From positions 1-6,408 of the forward strand of contig JASLHQ010000040.1 of the NCBI GenBank assembly GCA_030152265.1: a stretch of 6,408 nucleotides of DNA. Direction: 5' to 3'. The stretch is from Savagea sp. GTDB lineage: Bacteria > Bacillota > Bacilli > Bacillales_A > Planococcaceae. The translations under genes and the position numbers were made by a program. The stretch's first letter is position 1. The number at the start of each line of letters is the position of its first letter. Below, piece after piece: positions 5,592 to 6,408 of the stretch. The notes below the pieces were generated by a model. That model saw only the letters and a list, made by a program, of their open reading frames with translations. It had not been told where the DNA came from and searched no databases.

Positions 5592-6408
5592 ATAATTGAC
5601 TTATTTGTTCACATTCATTCACGATTATTTCTTTTTCTCCTCGACGGAATTGCATTTTACCTTCCAACTGCAAAACCGCTCGCTCTTGCAACTGTTCAGC
5701 AAATCGCTTGTACGATTTCGGGAAAAAAATAGCAGTCATCGTTGCTGTTTCATCTTCTATCGTCACGAAAGCCATCGCTTCTCCATTTTTCGTACGCGTC
5801 GTTCGAATCGTACGAATGAAGGCGAGCACTTTCACATAATTCATATGTTCTTCTATTGTAGCAAGTGGTATCGTTTCCGTGTAAGTTTGACGCATCCTTT
5901 CAAGTGGGTGTTCAGAAATATACAACTGCAAACGCGCATATTCTTCTTCCAACAAAGTGAGTGGATCCTTTGTTTCCCCTTTTATTTCTTTAATGCTTCC
6001 GGCATCCCCAAATTGAGCAATCCCTAGTGCGGCAGGAATTCGATCAATGTTGGTAGAGCGAGAGCCTTCCAATTCATCACAAGCTCCTGAATAAATTAAA
6101 TCGAGAGCTAACGGTTCTGTAAACTCTTTTTTCAATAGACGAGCCACATCATAAATCGTTCGAATTGTCTCATCTCGTCTCACTTCTTTCCATACCGGAT
6201 AAAAAGTGCGAGAGAGTCCTTTAATTTGTTTAAATCCTAGCCGAATGTTTTGACCTTCCACCGTATGATTCCATCTACTTTTTAAAAGAGATGGTGGCAA
6301 AAACTGTACGTTATAACGCTTCGCTTCTCTTATGAGTGGCTCTATTTCATTTGCACCACTAAAGCTAAGCATCGCCGCAAAATAATACGTAGGAGCATTC
6401 GCTTTAAA
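5590..6408 (-). CDS. dnaE: DNA polymerase III subunit alpha, C-terminal 272 residues (runs off the window edge)
   Basis: DnaE is a replicative DNA polymerase; in Bacillus it extends RNA primers and hands over to PolC. The frame is open to the window edge, so the Met at 6372 is internal, and 12 more codons (FKANAPTYYFAA) precede it. This stretch matches the 'LKAxYPxxFxAAxLS' end of the fingers region. Next come NVQFLPPSLL, the helix-hairpin-helix region around IRLGFKQIKGLS (visible residues 55-66) and the linker motif EEEYARLQLYISEHPLERM (154-172 visible). An OB-fold follows (about 182-272 visible) with VLAFIRTIRTTRTKNGEAM and AFVTIEDETATMTAIFFP. The protein ends shortly after the OB fold, which is common in the short DnaE of Firmicutes. 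The polymerase active site lies outside the window. In 'YISEHPL' the usual Gly before His is Glu, which looks harmless. The gene ends in its own terminator. Confidence 0.95.
   Translation of the reverse strand, partial: FKANAPTYYFAAMLSFSGANEIEPLIREAKRYNVQFLPPSLLKSRWNHTVEGQNIRLGFKQIKGLSRTFYPVWKEVRRDETIRTIYDVARLLKKEFTEPLALDLIYSGACDELEGSRSTNIDRIPAALGIAQFGDAGSIKEIKGETKDPLTLLEEEYARLQLYISEHPLERMRQTYTETIPLATIEEHMNYVKVLAFIRTIRTTRTKNGEAMAFVTIEDETATMTAIFFPKSYKRFAEQLQERAVLQLEGKMQFRRGEKEIIVNECEQISQL

Noticed and set aside
5596..6027. A 143-codon open frame on the plus strand, opposite dnaE
   Set aside because: The translation is rich in Phe, Ser, Arg and His with no domain, it lies fully antisense to conserved DnaE codons, and no ribosome binding site or promoter stands out. 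It is a by-product of the codon use of dnaE.
1..6408. Search for CRISPR repeats, insertion-sequence ends, tRNA or rRNA genes, toxin-antitoxin pairs, phage or defence genes
   Set aside because: Nothing of the kind is seen; conserved housekeeping genes fill about 96% of the window, and all intergenic gaps are short and explained by promoters, terminators or ribosome binding sites.

Overview
The window looks like core chromosome of a low-to-moderate G+C Gram-positive bacterium of the order Bacillales. The evidence is the conserved gene block dnaE – accD – accA – pfkA – pyk – fxsA, a 586-residue pyruvate kinase with the extra C-terminal phosphohistidine-like domain, strong AGGAGG-type ribosome binding sites and sigma-A-like promoters. 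I cannot name the genus. Every gene lies on the minus strand, so transcription runs from high to low coordinates.

Layout in the direction of transcription. 6408-5590: C-terminal 272 residues of DNA polymerase III alpha (dnaE), open at the window edge. 5591-5547: two overlapping terminator hairpins. 5538-5485: a candidate promoter followed at once by a perfect FadR/GntR-type operator. 5461-4811: a GntR-family regulator of the FadR type. 4814-3951: accD. 3954-3004: accA. 2985-2026: pfkA. 1949-189: pyk. 175-144: a hairpin with a U-tract. 121-1: first 40 codons of fxsA, cut by the window edge. The regulator overlaps accD, and accD overlaps accA, each by four bases (ATGA). pfkA follows accA after 18 bases and pyk follows pfkA after 76, so regulator-accD-accA-pfkA-pyk reads as one operon.

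AccA and AccD together form the carboxyltransferase half of acetyl-CoA carboxylase, the entry step of fatty-acid synthesis. PfkA and Pyk are the two classically controlled steps of glycolysis. The operon therefore links carbon flow through glycolysis to malonyl-CoA supply. The first gene probably encodes a repressor acting at the palindrome just downstream of its own promoter, which would place the whole set under one autoregulated control. The NADP-malic enzyme gene (ytsJ) that sits between dnaE and accD in Bacillus subtilis is not present here.

The genes are ordinary housekeeping genes, and I see no mobile element, CRISPR array, RNA gene or undescribed multi-gene system. The points worth a second look are regulatory: the operator at the head of the operon, the two mutually exclusive terminators after dnaE, a near-consensus promoter in the end of pyk that would put a terminator-like hairpin inside the fxsA leader, and alternative hairpins plus a possible promoter at the pfkA-pyk junction. 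There is no gene-free stretch over 300 bases; the longest gap is the 128 bases between dnaE and the regulator.
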